Assembly: GCF_024700075.1 (NCBI RefSeq)
Contig: NZ_JAJONE010000001.1
Span: 2,012,001 to 2,076,000 of the forward strand
Length of the DNA stretch: 64,000 nt
Reading direction: 5' to 3'
Source of the DNA: Hymenobacter sp. J193
GTDB taxonomy: Bacteria; Bacteroidota; Bacteroidia; Cytophagales; Hymenobacteraceae
Made by a program: the position numbers and the translations under genes. Shown here in pieces: positions 1 through 9,555 of the stretch (within the stretch, counting starts at the first letter, position 1; each line of letters opens with the position of its first letter). Below the pieces are notes generated by a model that was given only the letters and a program-made list of their open reading frames with translations, made no database searches and was not told where the DNA came from.

Positions 1-1092
1 GATATTCTGCCCCAGGAGCAGGCCCTGGAAAGTGCCCTCTACGCCTCGGACCGCATCGACCTCTCGCCCCGCTTTTCCGTGGCGCTGGGCCTGCGGTATT
101 CCCTGTTTAATGCGCTGGGCCCGCGCGACGTGTACCGGTACGCCCCGGGCGAGTCGCGCTCGGAGGCATCCATTATCGACACCGTACGCTATGGGGCCCG
201 CAAAGTACTGGCTACGTACCACGGCCCGGAATACCGGGTATCGGCGCGCTACTCGCTCACCGATAATACGTCGGTAAAAGTGAGCTACAACCGCACCCGT
301 CAGTACATCCATCAACTGACGAACACGGCCTCCGTATCGCCGGCCGACACCTGGAAACTAAGTGACAGCAACATCCGGCCGCAGGTAGGCGACCAGTTCT
401 CGGTGGGCTACTACCACAACTTCAAGTCCAATACCATCGAAACATCGGTGGAAACCTACTACAAGTCAATCCGGGACTTTGTGGACTTCAAGAGCGGCGC
501 TACGCTGATCCTGAACCACCACATCGAAACGGATATTGTGAATGCGGTGGGCAAAGCGTACGGCGTAGAGGTGATGGTGAAGAAAACGACGGGCAAAATC
601 AACGGCTGGGTCAGCTACACTTATTCCCGCTCACTGGTGCAGGTAAACGGCGGCACCCCTGCCGAGCGGATCAATGGCGGCAGCTACTACCCCAGCAATT
701 TTGATAAGCCCCACGATTTTACCCTGATTAGCAACTACCGCGTCAACCGCCGCCTGAGTGCCTCCATGAACCTGACGTACAGCACCGGCCGCCCCATCAC
801 GCTGCCGCTGGCCAAGTACTACATCGGCGACGTGCCCCGCCTCTATTACTCAGACCGCAATGCGTACCGCGTACCCGACTTTTACCGGGCCGACGTAGCG
901 CTGAATATTGAGGGCAACCACAAGGTGAAAAAGACGGCGCACGGCTCCTGGACGGTGGGCGTGTACAACGTGACGGGCCGGAAGAACGCCTACTCCGTGT
1001 ACTTCAAGTCGCAGAACGGTCAGATTAAAGGCTACAAGCTCTCTATTTTTGGCCAGCCGATTCCGACCGTTACCTACAACTTCAAATTTTGA
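1..1092 (+). CDS. TonB-dependent receptor, C-terminal part (partial)
   Basis: The reading frame is open from the first base of the window, so the N-terminus (signal peptide, carboxypeptidase-like domain, plug) lies upstream. What remains is about 363 residues of alternating beta-strand sequence typical of the outer-membrane barrel of SusC/CirA-type receptors, for example DRIDLSPRFSVALGLRYSLF near the start, and it ends in aromatic Phe-Lys-Phe, as expected for insertion by the BAM complex. The family imports substrates across the outer membrane using TonB-ExbBD energy. The substrate cannot be told from this fragment, and no SusD-like partner follows. The next gene encodes another outer-membrane protein with a plug-like domain, so the two may work together, but that is inference. 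Confidence 0.85.
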   Translation, partial: DILPQEQALESALYASDRIDLSPRFSVALGLRYSLFNALGPRDVYRYAPGESRSEASIIDTVRYGARKVLATYHGPEYRVSARYSLTDNTSVKVSYNRTRQYIHQLTNTASVSPADTWKLSDSNIRPQVGDQFSVGYYHNFKSNTIETSVETYYKSIRDFVDFKSGATLILNHHIETDIVNAVGKAYGVEVMVKKTTGKINGWVSYTYSRSLVQVNGGTPAERINGGSYYPSNFDKPHDFTLISNYRVNRRLSASMNLTYSTGRPITLPLAKYYIGDVPRLYYSDRNAYRVPDFYRADVALNIEGNHKVKKTAHGSWTVGVYNVTGRKNAYSVYFKSQNGQIKGYKLSIFGQPIPTVTYNFKF

Positions 1093-1264
1093 TCCTGCCG
1101 GCACCTTTAACTGGCAGCCCGGGCGGAAAAGCACCTCTTCATCGGCCTGAGCTCCTGGAGTACTGCTTGGCTGTAGTTACCCTGCAGCCGAGCGTTTAGC
1201 CCGCCGCCTGCGGGGCCGGCTCTACCCGTTACCGGCACCAGTTTCTCTTGAAAGTTCTTATTTG

Positions 1265-3679
1265 ATGGCTCTTCTTACGACAAATCCCGTCAGCTTTTTT
1301 CCCCGGTACGCCTGGCGGCTGGCTTTGCTGCTGTGGCTCACCAGTCTGCCCGGGTATAGCCAGCTCGACTCCCTCAATGGCCTTACGCGCAAGCTGGTGC
1401 GCTACCAGCAAGGCGCCTTGCCTGAGAAGCTCTTTCTGCACCTCGACCGGCCTTTGTACCTGAGTGGCGAAACCATGTGGTTTAAGGTGTATGCCGTGGA
1501 GGGCACTGCTCTCCGGCCGTTGTCGCTAAGCAAAGTAGCCTACGTGGAAGTGCTGGATAAAGAGAAACGCTCGGTACTCCAAGCCAAGATAGGCCTCAGG
1601 GATGCGCAGGGGCAAGGCTCTTTTGCTATTCCGGCGTCAATGCCTTCCGGCTCCTACACCGTGCGGGCCTATACCAGCTGGATGAAGAACTTTGGGCCGG
1701 AATACTATTTCCGCAGCCCTATAACTATTGTAAACACCGCTGCCTCAGCCGGCGTCTTTACCCGGCCCGATACGGCCCGGTATGATCTACAGTTTTTTCC
1801 GGAGGGGGGCAACTTAGTGCAGGGCCTGACCAGCACGGTAGGGTTCAAGGCCACTGACAACAAAGGCCGCGGTGTCGCCGTCGAGGGCAAGGTCCTGACG
1901 GCGCAGGGCGCGGTGGTGGCGCAGTTTAAGTCGTTGCGCTTTGGCATGGGCAACTTCCGCTTCACGCCCAAAGCAGGGGTAGCCTACACGGCCGTAGTCA
2001 GCCTCGACAAACGCCCTGCTGTTACGTATCCGCTGCCCAGGGTGTATGAGCAGGGCTACGTGCTACATGTGGAAAACAGCTCGGCTACTGCTCTTACCGT
2101 GACGGTAAACTCCGGCAATGCCCAACCCGAACGGGTTGCCCTGCTGGTGCATTCCCGGCAGCAGGTAGCAGTGGCCGCCCAGCAGCAGCTGGTCAACGGC
2201 CAGGCTGTATTTACCATCGACCCATCCCGGCTTTTGGACGGGGTATCTCACCTCACCGTGTTCAATGAGGCCCAGCAGCCGGTGTGCGAGCGGCTGTATT
2301 TCCAGCCGCCCCGGCAGACGCTCACTATCACGGCCCGGCCCGATAAAACAGCCTATGCTGCCAGGGAAAAAGCAAGCATACAACTAACCACGGGCACCAG
2401 CTCCGGGACTTTGCCGGCCAACCTATCGATGGCCGTGTACCGGCTGGATTCGCTCACGACCGCGCTTACCCCCGACATCAACAGCTACCTATGGCTTTCC
2501 GCCGACTTACGCGGCACGGTTGAGCAGCCCGCCTACTACTTCTCGGCCGCTACCCCCGAAGTGGCGGAGGCTACCAATAACCTTATGCTCACGCAGGGTT
2601 GGAGCCGATTCAGCTGGTCGCAGGTGCTGGCCTCTACGCCCCCGCGGTTCGAGCATTTGCCTGAGCTCAACGGCCTGCTGGTGCGGGGCCGCCTTAGCAA
2701 GCCAGGCTCGCAGGGCCCGGCAGGCATTACCACGTACTTGTCCTCGCCGAGCCGCATTGTGCGCCTGCAAAATGCCGTGAGCGGACCCGATGGCAGCTTT
2801 TTGTTTGAACTGAACCGTTTTTATGGCTCCAGAAACATCGTAGTGCAGACGGATCCGCACCAGGATAGCACCAGTCAGGTAGAAATCATTTCACCATTCT
2901 CCCAGCAGTATTCTGCGGCCGATGCGGCTTTGCTGCCCCGGCTGCCCCGGCTGGAAGCAGCCTACAGCAAGCGGCATTTTCAGAACCAGGTTCAGCAGGC
3001 CTTCTCCGGCAAATTTGCCAGCCAGTATACCCTGCCCCCCGCCGACAGCGTGGCTTTTTACGGCAAGCCCGATGAGCGCTACCTGCTGGATAAATACACC
3101 CGGTTTAAGGTACTGGAGGAGGTAATGCGCGAATACGTGCCCGGCGTAGATGTACGCCGCCGCAAAGACGGCTTTCATCTGCTGGTGAAAGACAAGGTGA
3201 ATGGCGGCCTGCTCACGCAAAACCCGCTGGTGTTGCTGGATGGGGTGCCCATATTTGACATGAACAAGGCTATGGCCATAGATCCGCTCAGCATTCAGCA
3301 GCTGGAGGTGATGGACAGCCGCTACTTCCACGGCTCCTCTATTTACGATGGCATCGTTAGCTTCATTACCTATAAAGGCGACCTGGCCAAGGTTTCCCTC
3401 GACCCCAGGGTACTGGTACAGCAATATGACGGCCTGCAGGGGCAACGGGAATTCTATGCGCCCCGCTACGATACCCCATTAGCCCGCCAAAGCCGCCTGC
3501 CCGATTTGCGCAACCTTCTTTACTGGAATCCGGCTATTTCAACCACTGCGCAGGGAAGCAGTACCACGTTTTATACCGGTGACCAGACGGGCCGCTACCT
3601 GGTAGTGGTGCAGGGGCTGACTAACAATGGTGTGGCTGGCAGCACTACCTACGTGCTGGATGTGAAGCAGCCATTATAA
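1265..3679 (+). CDS. MG2-domain / TonB plug-domain outer-membrane protein
   Basis: This gene encodes about 804 residues. An N-terminal hydrophobic segment ending near GYSQ looks like a signal peptide. Residues about 55-150 match the MG2 macroglobulin-like domain (motifs FLHLDRPLYLSGE and PSGSYTVRAYTSWM). Residues about 650-700 resemble a TonB receptor plug (NPLVLLDGVPIFD, then IQQLEVMDSRY), but no barrel follows. Bacteroidota encode many such MG2-plug proteins; their function is poorly defined and they may be surface or periplasmic partners of TonB systems. A TTG directly precedes the chosen ATG, so the start could be one codon earlier. It lies 172 bp after the TonB receptor in the same direction. 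Confidence 0.75.
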   Translation: MALLTTNPVSFFPRYAWRLALLLWLTSLPGYSQLDSLNGLTRKLVRYQQGALPEKLFLHLDRPLYLSGETMWFKVYAVEGTALRPLSLSKVAYVEVLDKEKRSVLQAKIGLRDAQGQGSFAIPASMPSGSYTVRAYTSWMKNFGPEYYFRSPITIVNTAASAGVFTRPDTARYDLQFFPEGGNLVQGLTSTVGFKATDNKGRGVAVEGKVLTAQGAVVAQFKSLRFGMGNFRFTPKAGVAYTAVVSLDKRPAVTYPLPRVYEQGYVLHVENSSATALTVTVNSGNAQPERVALLVHSRQQVAVAAQQQLVNGQAVFTIDPSRLLDGVSHLTVFNEAQQPVCERLYFQPPRQTLTITARPDKTAYAAREKASIQLTTGTSSGTLPANLSMAVYRLDSLTTALTPDINSYLWLSADLRGTVEQPAYYFSAATPEVAEATNNLMLTQGWSRFSWSQVLASTPPRFEHLPELNGLLVRGRLSKPGSQGPAGITTYLSSPSRIVRLQNAVSGPDGSFLFELNRFYGSRNIVVQTDPHQDSTSQVEIISPFSQQYSAADAALLPRLPRLEAAYSKRHFQNQVQQAFSGKFASQYTLPPADSVAFYGKPDERYLLDKYTRFKVLEEVMREYVPGVDVRRRKDGFHLLVKDKVNGGLLTQNPLVLLDGVPIFDMNKAMAIDPLSIQQLEVMDSRYFHGSSIYDGIVSFITYKGDLAKVSLDPRVLVQQYDGLQGQREFYAPRYDTPLARQSRLPDLRNLLYWNPAISTTAQGSSTTFYTGDQTGRYLVVVQGLTNNGVAGSTTYVLDVKQPL

Positions 3680-3705
3680 GCCTTCCGGGCGCTTATACCC
3701 CAGGC

Positions 3706-3750
3706 ACGCCGCTTCCAGGCCAGCTTATTCGGCTGAGCCGGAAGCGGCGT
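3706..3750. terminator. Bidirectional terminator-like hairpin
   Basis: An 11-bp inverted repeat, ACGCCGCTTCC and GGAAGCGGCGT, has a partly paired interior. It lies between two convergent genes. It has no long T tract, so the terminator role is inferred from position and stem strength. Confidence 0.5.
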
Positions 3751-3757
3751 ACCTGCG

Positions 3758-4399
3758 TTAATGGCTGCTCATCACGCCGGCTTCAACAGCCACGGGCAGC
3801 CGGTTTTCGGCGGGCGGGACCGGGCAGGAATACTTGCTGCTGTAGGCGCAAAAGGGGTTATAGGCCCGGTTGAAATCCAGTACCAGCCTGCCACCCTGCA
3901 GCTGGGCCCGGCGCAGGTCGATATAGCGGCCGCCTCCGTAGCTGGTATGGCCATTGGTGCGGTCAGTAAACGGCACAAACAGGTAGTCGCGGTACTCGGG
4001 GCTGCGCTGCAGGTCCAGGCTCTGGTATACGGTCAGCTTCTGCGGCTTTCCGTTCAGCTGGAAACGCAACTCGCCGTATTTGCGGTAGAAGGGCCGGCGG
4101 TCGGTGCTGGTTTGCATCACAAACGGCGCGCCCAGTGAATCGGCGACGAACTGTGCATCCACGCAGGCCGCGTAATTGGCAGGAAAAAACGGCAGGCTGA
4201 GGAAAGCAATGCGGGCTTCGCGAGGCAGCGGGCTGCGGGTAGAGTCCCGGTACTCCGCGTTCAGCTCCTGCTGAAACGCGGCTACCTGCCGGGCGTGCTC
4301 TTCCGGACCAGGACGTGGTGAGTTAGCTGTAGCCTGCTGGGCTACGGCCGGCAGCCCGCTACCCAGCCCAAGTAAAAGAATAAAATAATGCCCTTTCAT
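3758..4399 (-). CDS. DUF1684 domain secreted protein
   Basis: The protein has 213 residues and starts with a signal peptide (MKGHYFILLLGLGSGLPAVAQ). The body matches DUF1684. The diagnostic C-terminal block has YGGGRYID, then LDFNRAYNPFCAYS, then YSCPVPPAENRLPV, with the conserved Asn, Tyr and Cys residues. DUF1684 proteins are widespread and uncharacterised, and no enzymatic role can be claimed. The length is normal for the family. It is divergent from polA with only 75 bp between the starts, so the two promoters must overlap or sit back to back. Confidence 0.85.
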   Translation of the reverse strand: MKGHYFILLLGLGSGLPAVAQQATANSPRPGPEEHARQVAAFQQELNAEYRDSTRSPLPREARIAFLSLPFFPANYAACVDAQFVADSLGAPFVMQTSTDRRPFYRKYGELRFQLNGKPQKLTVYQSLDLQRSPEYRDYLFVPFTDRTNGHTSYGGGRYIDLRRAQLQGGRLVLDFNRAYNPFCAYSSKYSCPVPPAENRLPVAVEAGVMSSH

Positions 4400-4434
4400 A
4401 AATGAAAGATAGGGCGGCGCGTACGTATCTTATC

Positions 4435-4467
4435 TTTTTCCTGCCCCGAGCCGCTTCCGTACCTTCG
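4435..4467 (+). promoter_or_regulatory. Putative polA promoter
   Basis: TACCTTCG at 4460-4467 resembles the Bacteroidota -7 box TAnnTTTG. A T-rich TTTTTC ends at 4440, 19 bases upstream, where a -33 element is expected. The polA ATG at 4475 is only 7 bases past the box, so the transcript would be leaderless or nearly so. Prediction by eye only. Confidence 0.4.
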
Positions 4468-4474
4468 CCTTCCT

Positions 4475-7357
4475 ATGACTGACGCCTCTGCCAACCAGCC
4501 CCACAAGCTTTTCCTGCTCGACGCCTTTGCCCTGATTTACCGTGCCCACTTTGCCTTCAGCAAGAACCCGCGCGTAAACTCCAAGGGCCTCAATACCGGA
4601 GCCATTCTGGGCTTCACCAACACCCTGGTAGAAGTACTGCAAAAGGAAAAGCCCACGCACATTGGGGTGGCGTTTGATGCGGCCAAAAAGACCTTCCGCC
4701 ACGAGCAGTACGCCGAGTACAAGGCCCAGCGCCAGGCCATGCCCGAGGACATCGGCCTGGCCATTCCCTACATCAAGCGCATTATCAAGGCTTTCCACAT
4801 TCCCATTCTGATGGTGGAAGGCTACGAGGCCGACGACGTGATTGGCACGCTGGCCCGCCGAGCCGAGGCCCAGGGCTTCGGGGAGGTCTTCATGATGACG
4901 CCGGACAAGGACTACTGCCAGCTGGTAACGGACTGCATCAAAATCTACCGGCCGGCCTTTATGGGCAACGCCGCCGAGGTGCTCGACGTGCAGCACGTGC
5001 TGCAGCGCTTCGAGATTGAGCGGGTAGAGCAGGTAATTGACATTCTGGGTCTGCAGGGCGACGCCTCCGACAACATTCCCGGCATTCCGGGCATCGGCGA
5101 GAAAACCGCCAAGACGCTGATTCAGAAGTATGGCTCCGTAGAAAATCTGATTGCCAGCGTGGACGAGCTCAAGGGCAAGCAGCAGGAAAACGTGCGCAAC
5201 TTCGCCGAGCAGGGCCTCATGAGCAAGGAGCTGGCCACCATTCACCTCGACGTGCCCATTGAGTTTGAGGCCGACAAGCTGGTGCTCGACAAGCCCGACG
5301 AAGACGAGCTGCGCCAGCTGTTCGAGGAGCTGGAGTTCCGCCAGCTGGCCGCCCGCGTACTGGGGGGCGGCAGCCCGGCCGGCGTGAGTGCCGCCCCTAC
5401 CCCGCGCGGTGCCCGCCGCCCCAAAGTGGCCGAAGGCCAAGGCAGCCTGTTCGGCTCGTCGGCCGATGCGGCGGTGGGCATAGCTGCCGAAGAAGGCGAA
5501 ACCGGCTCCTTCGGGGCCCCGGCCGGTCCGCGCCGCACGCTGCAGGATGTGCCGCACCAATACCACCTGATAGACACGCCGGAACTGCGCAAGTCTTTGC
5601 TGGAATTCCTGCTGCTGCAAACCGAAGTCAGCTTCGACACCGAAACCACTGGGCTGGACACCATGACGGCCCGGCTGGTGGGCCTTTCCTTTTGCTGGCT
5701 TCCCGGCGAGGCTTACTACGTGCCCGTTCCGCAGGATGACCACGCCGCTGCGCAGGCTCTAGTAGACGAATTCTGCCCATTCTTCGAGGCCACGCACATC
5801 ATCAAAATCGGCCAAAACATCAAGTACGACCTCACCATCCTCAAGCACTATAAGGTACAGGTGCGCGGACCACTGTTTGATACCATGCTGGCGCACTACC
5901 TGCTGGAGCCCGACATGCGCCACAACATGGACGTGCTGGCCGAAACCTACCTGCACTACACGCCCGTCAGCATTCTGGAGCTCATCGGCCCCAAAGGCAA
6001 AAACCAGAAAACCATGGCTGATCTGCCCCCAGCCGAGGTATCGGACTACGCCTGCGAGGATGCCGACGTGACCCTGCAGCTCAAGCACGTGTTTGAGCCG
6101 TTGCTGAAGGAAGTAGGTCTGCTCGATCTGCTGAACCAGGTGGAAAACCCGCTGGTGCCGGTGCTGGCCGACATTGAGTACGAGGGCGTGAAGATTGACT
6201 CTTCGGCTATGGGCGAGTACTCAGCCGAACTGCAGGGCTATATTGTGGACATCGAAAAGCAGATTTTTGCGGAAGCCGGCCAGGAGTTCAACATTGGCTC
6301 CCCCAAGCAGCTGGGCGAGGTGTTGTTCGATAAAATGGATATCGGCAAGGGCAAGATCAAGAAAACCAAAACCGGCCAGTACGCCACCGGTGAGGAAATC
6401 CTGAGCCAGTTGGCCGCCGAAAACCCCATTGCCGCCCTCATTCTGGAATACCGTCAGCTCACCAAGCTGCGCAGCACCTACGTGGAGGCTCTCCCCCAGC
6501 TGGTGTGCGTGGCCGATGGCCGGGTGCACACATCCTTCAACCAAGCCGTGACGGCCACTGGCCGCCTGAGCAGCACCAATCCCAATCTCCAGAACATACC
6601 CATCCGCACTGAGAAGGGCCGCGAAATCCGCAAAGCCTTCGTACCCCGCGACGACCAGCACGTATTGCTGGCCGCCGACTACTCCCAGGTGGAGCTGCGC
6701 ATCATGGCCGACTTCTCGGGCGACAAAACGATGATTGAAGCCTTCCGCCAGGGCCTTGACATCCATACCAGCACGGCCAGCAAGGTGTTCAAAGTAGCGC
6801 TGAGCGAGGTAGACAGCGAGATGCGGCGTAAGGCCAAAACCGTCAATTTCGGCATTATCTACGGCATTTCGGCTTTCGGGCTGGCCCAGCGCATCGGCAT
6901 TTCGCGCAAGGAGGCTACCGAAATCATCGACACGTATTTCGAAGAGTTTTCGTCGGTGAAGCAGTTCATGGACGACAGCATCAATAAGGCGCGGGAACTG
7001 GAATACGCTACCACGCTGCTGGGCCGCCGCCGCTACCTGCGCGACATCAACTCCCGCAACGCTACGTTGCGCGGCTACACGGAGCGCAACGCCATCAACG
7101 CCCCCATCCAGGGCACGGCCGCCGACATCATCAAGAAGGCCATGATCAACATCCACGAGTGGCTGATTCAGGAGAAGCTCGGCACCAAAATGATTCTGCA
7201 GGTGCACGACGAACTGGTGTTCGACGCGGTGCAGGAGGAAGTCGAGTTCATCACACCCAAAATCAAGGAACTGATGTCTAACGCCCTGCTCTTGCCCCAC
7301 GGCGTGCCGCTGGAAGTGGAGGTGGGCACCGGCCGCAACTGGCTGCAGGCACACTGA
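4475..7357 (+). CDS. polA: DNA polymerase I
   Basis: This is a full-length family A polymerase of 960 residues, acting in Okazaki fragment processing and DNA repair. Residues about 8-300 form the 5'-3' exonuclease (LFLLDAFALIYRAHFAF; helix-hairpin-helix DNIPGIPGIGEKTA). The 3'-5' proofreading domain keeps its acidic residues: D388 and E390 in FDTETTGLD, the IGQNIKYD block and the YACEDADVTL block. The polymerase domain has motif A (DYSQVELR, D735), motif B (RRKAKTVNFGIIYG) and motif C (QVHDELV, H911-D912-E913). A linker rich in Ala, Gly and Pro (about 300-350) joins the two nuclease parts. All catalytic residues seen are intact. A DinB-like gene follows 15 bp later and may be co-transcribed. 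Confidence 0.98.
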   Translation: MTDASANQPHKLFLLDAFALIYRAHFAFSKNPRVNSKGLNTGAILGFTNTLVEVLQKEKPTHIGVAFDAAKKTFRHEQYAEYKAQRQAMPEDIGLAIPYIKRIIKAFHIPILMVEGYEADDVIGTLARRAEAQGFGEVFMMTPDKDYCQLVTDCIKIYRPAFMGNAAEVLDVQHVLQRFEIERVEQVIDILGLQGDASDNIPGIPGIGEKTAKTLIQKYGSVENLIASVDELKGKQQENVRNFAEQGLMSKELATIHLDVPIEFEADKLVLDKPDEDELRQLFEELEFRQLAARVLGGGSPAGVSAAPTPRGARRPKVAEGQGSLFGSSADAAVGIAAEEGETGSFGAPAGPRRTLQDVPHQYHLIDTPELRKSLLEFLLLQTEVSFDTETTGLDTMTARLVGLSFCWLPGEAYYVPVPQDDHAAAQALVDEFCPFFEATHIIKIGQNIKYDLTILKHYKVQVRGPLFDTMLAHYLLEPDMRHNMDVLAETYLHYTPVSILELIGPKGKNQKTMADLPPAEVSDYACEDADVTLQLKHVFEPLLKEVGLLDLLNQVENPLVPVLADIEYEGVKIDSSAMGEYSAELQGYIVDIEKQIFAEAGQEFNIGSPKQLGEVLFDKMDIGKGKIKKTKTGQYATGEEILSQLAAENPIAALILEYRQLTKLRSTYVEALPQLVCVADGRVHTSFNQAVTATGRLSSTNPNLQNIPIRTEKGREIRKAFVPRDDQHVLLAADYSQVELRIMADFSGDKTMIEAFRQGLDIHTSTASKVFKVALSEVDSEMRRKAKTVNFGIIYGISAFGLAQRIGISRKEATEIIDTYFEEFSSVKQFMDDSINKARELEYATTLLGRRRYLRDINSRNATLRGYTERNAINAPIQGTAADIIKKAMINIHEWLIQEKLGTKMILQVHDELVFDAVQEEVEFITPKIKELMSNALLLPHGVPLEVEVGTGRNWLQAH

Positions 7358-7372
7358 TAAGGCAATACTCTC

Positions 7373-7855
7373 ATGGATCAAACCACAAAACAGGGCGTAG
7401 TTACCGAACTCATCAGCCTGCTCACCAAGGGCAACGCCCACGCCACGTTCGAGGAAGCCTGCGCGGGCCTTACTCCGGATCAGTGGAACCAGCACGTGGC
7501 CGGGGTGCCGTACACCATCTGGCAATTGGTAGAGCACGTGCGCATTGCGCAGTGGGATATTGTGGAGTTTTCCTTGGGCAGCGAGCATACGTCGCCGGAC
7601 TGGCCCACGGGCTACTGGCCGGCGCCGACGGCCACCGCCGATGAAGCTGCCTGGCAGCAGACGCTCCAGCAGATTCAGGCTGACCAGCAGCGCTTTATCA
7701 ACCTGCTGCACGCTCCGGCTACCGAGCTGCTGGCTCCCATTCCACACGGCGACGGCCAGACGATTCTGCGTGAGGCCATGCTGATTGCCGACCACACCGC
7801 TTATCATACCGGCGAAATCATTCTGATCCGGCGGCTGATAGGCGCCTGGAAATAG
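7373..7855 (+). CDS. DinB-superfamily protein
   Basis: The protein has 160 residues and the DinB/YfiT four-helix-bundle pattern: a helix with a metal-binding His (WQLVEHVRIAQWD) and a C-terminal DHTAYHTGEII segment carrying two more His residues. Family members bind a divalent metal and often act as thiol transferases (for example bacillithiol or mycothiol dependent), though most are uncharacterised. A bacillithiol disulfide reductase homologue (YpdA) lies 620 bp downstream, which fits but does not prove a bacillithiol link. It starts 15 bp after polA and is probably co-transcribed with it. It is unrelated to the polymerase once called DinB. Confidence 0.85.
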   Translation: MDQTTKQGVVTELISLLTKGNAHATFEEACAGLTPDQWNQHVAGVPYTIWQLVEHVRIAQWDIVEFSLGSEHTSPDWPTGYWPAPTATADEAAWQQTLQQIQADQQRFINLLHAPATELLAPIPHGDGQTILREAMLIADHTAYHTGEIILIRRLIGAWK

Positions 7856-7994
7856 CAGGAAAGCCCCTATTGGCAGTCGGCTGGCGAGGCACAGGCAGAA
7901 TAAGTGGTTGGGCTTGGTAAATAGCCGCAGTGGTATCTACCTAAGCAAAGCGGCCGTATAGCCCAGGATACTACTTACCTCAACCAGCAGCCTC

Positions 7995-8432
7995 ATGTCT
8001 CCTCAACCCCATACCACCACCCTGCAAAACGTAGCCCGCGGCCTGCTCGGAACCTTTATGGTAGCAGCCGGCACCGGCCACCTCACCTTTGCGCGGCGGG
8101 AGTTTCAAGCCCAGGTGCCCGATTTTGTGCCGCTGGATAAAGACACCACGGTGCTGGCCTCTGGGGTAGTGGAAATCGGGCTGGGGCTGGCCCTGCTGCT
8201 GCTGAAAGGCCGAAACCGGCAGCGGATGGGCCTGGGGCTGGCGGCCTTCTACGCGGCCGTGTTTCCCGGCAACGTTCACCAGTACACGCACCACATTTCC
8301 GCTTTCGGCCTCGATACCGATGAGAAGCGGCTGGCACGGCTGTTTTTCCAGCCCGTCCTCATGGGTTGGGCCCTATGGTCGACGGGTGCACTGTCGTCAC
8401 GCAAGCAGCAATTCCTTTCCAGTCCTAAGTAA
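7995..8432 (+). CDS. DoxX-like integral membrane protein
   Basis: The protein has 145 residues and about four hydrophobic helices (GLLGTFMVAAGTGHL, VLASGVVEIGLGLALLLL, GLGLAAFYAAVFPGNV, LMGWALWSTGAL). The spacing and the GHLTFARREFQAQVPDF block are those of the DoxX-related family common in Bacteroidota. The role is unknown; DoxX relatives are proposed to take part in redox processes at the membrane. It lies 42 bp before ypdA in the same direction, so co-transcription is likely. Confidence 0.75.
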   Translation: MSPQPHTTTLQNVARGLLGTFMVAAGTGHLTFARREFQAQVPDFVPLDKDTTVLASGVVEIGLGLALLLLKGRNRQRMGLGLAAFYAAVFPGNVHQYTHHISAFGLDTDEKRLARLFFQPVLMGWALWSTGALSSRKQQFLSSPK

Positions 8433-8474
8433 GTCTGGTAAAAACTCCTAGCCCTGGGGCCGGTATTACAGTGC

Positions 8475-9488
8475 ATGAAGACAGATTCCGCTTTTGATGT
8501 GGTTGTAATAGGGGCCGGGCCCGTGGGGCTGGCCTGCGCGCTGGAAGTGCAGCGGCGTGGCCTCACGGTATGCGTGGTGGACAAAGGTGCCCTGGTGAAT
8601 TCCCTGATCGGCTACCCCACCAACATGGAGTTTTTCTCCACGCCTGAGCTGCTGGAAATCGGGGGCTACCCCATGGCCACGCTGCACTACAAACCCCTGC
8701 GCGAAGATGCCCTCGACTACTACCGGCGCGTAGCCTTTGCCGAAAAGCTAACCTTGCGTCTCTACGAGCGGGTAACGGGGCTGGATGGTGAGCAGGGCAA
8801 CTATGAGGTAGTGACGGAGAAAGGCCGCATTGGCGCCCGGTTCGTGATTGTAGCTACGGGGTTTTACGACGTGCCCAACTACCTGCGCGTGCCCGGCGAA
8901 GACCTGCCCCACGTGACGCACTACTACAAGGAGCCCTACGCCCACGCCGGCCAGGATGTGGTTGTCATCGGGGCCAAAAATTCCTCGGCCAAGGCGGCGC
9001 TGCAGCTGCTGCGGGCCGGTGCACGGCCGGTGCTGGTAGTGCGCGGGGCGGAAATCAGCGAGTCGGTGAAGTACTGGATCCGGCCCGACCTGATCAACCG
9101 CATCAAGGAGGGCCGCATCGGCTGCCTGTTCAATACCACTGTGCAGCGTATCACGCCTACTACGGTAGAGGTACTCACGCCCGATGGTCCGCGCACCTTG
9201 CCGGCCCAGCACGTATACGCCCTCACCGGCTACCACCCCGACTTCCGGTTCCTGACCGCGCTGGGCATCACTTGCCAGTCCGACGCAGCCCAGACGCCCA
9301 CGCACAACGCCGACACCCTGGAAACCAACCGCCCAGGCCTGTATCTGGCGGGCACCGTGTGCGGCGGCCTCAATACCAGCCGCTGGTTTATCGAAAACGG
9401 CCGCTACCATGCCCAGCTTATTGCTGCCCGCCTGGCCGGCGAAGCCGCGCCTCCCCTACCGGAAGTGCTGCAGCCGGTGCAGCTATAA
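8475..9488 (+). CDS. ypdA: YpdA-type putative bacillithiol disulfide reductase
   Basis: The protein has 337 residues and belongs to the FAD/NAD(P)H-dependent pyridine nucleotide oxidoreductase fold. The N-terminal FAD site is VVVIGAGPVGLACALE. The second nucleotide-binding loop is VVVIGAKNSSAKAAL, where Ala-Lys replaces the usual Gly-Gly, as in the YpdA family. A C-terminal FAD motif is GLYLAGTVCGG. The family has no CxxC redox pair; YpdA of firmicutes reduces oxidised bacillithiol with NADPH. This implies bacillithiol as the low-molecular-weight thiol in this organism. A hairpin terminator follows 9 bp after the stop. Confidence 0.88.
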   Translation: MKTDSAFDVVVIGAGPVGLACALEVQRRGLTVCVVDKGALVNSLIGYPTNMEFFSTPELLEIGGYPMATLHYKPLREDALDYYRRVAFAEKLTLRLYERVTGLDGEQGNYEVVTEKGRIGARFVIVATGFYDVPNYLRVPGEDLPHVTHYYKEPYAHAGQDVVVIGAKNSSAKAALQLLRAGARPVLVVRGAEISESVKYWIRPDLINRIKEGRIGCLFNTTVQRITPTTVEVLTPDGPRTLPAQHVYALTGYHPDFRFLTALGITCQSDAAQTPTHNADTLETNRPGLYLAGTVCGGLNTSRWFIENGRYHAQLIAARLAGEAAPPLPEVLQPVQL

Positions 9489-9496
9489 GTAGAGTC

Positions 9497-9530
9497 AAAA
9501 AAGCCTCCCCAATAGCTGAAGAGGCTTTTT
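9497..9530. terminator. Rho-independent terminator, bidirectional
   Basis: AAAAGCCTC at the left pairs with GAGGCTTTT at the right across a loop of about 13 bases. The A run on the left and T run on the right let it work for ypdA (+) and for the convergent lipoprotein gene (-). Confidence 0.85.
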
Positions 9531-9555
9531 CGTTTGCAGAAACGACTTGGGGCGG

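Noticed and set aside
6221..7807. Long minus-strand open frame of 528 codons
   Set aside because: It is antisense to polA, whose motifs are complete. The frame is open because of high GC and codon bias.
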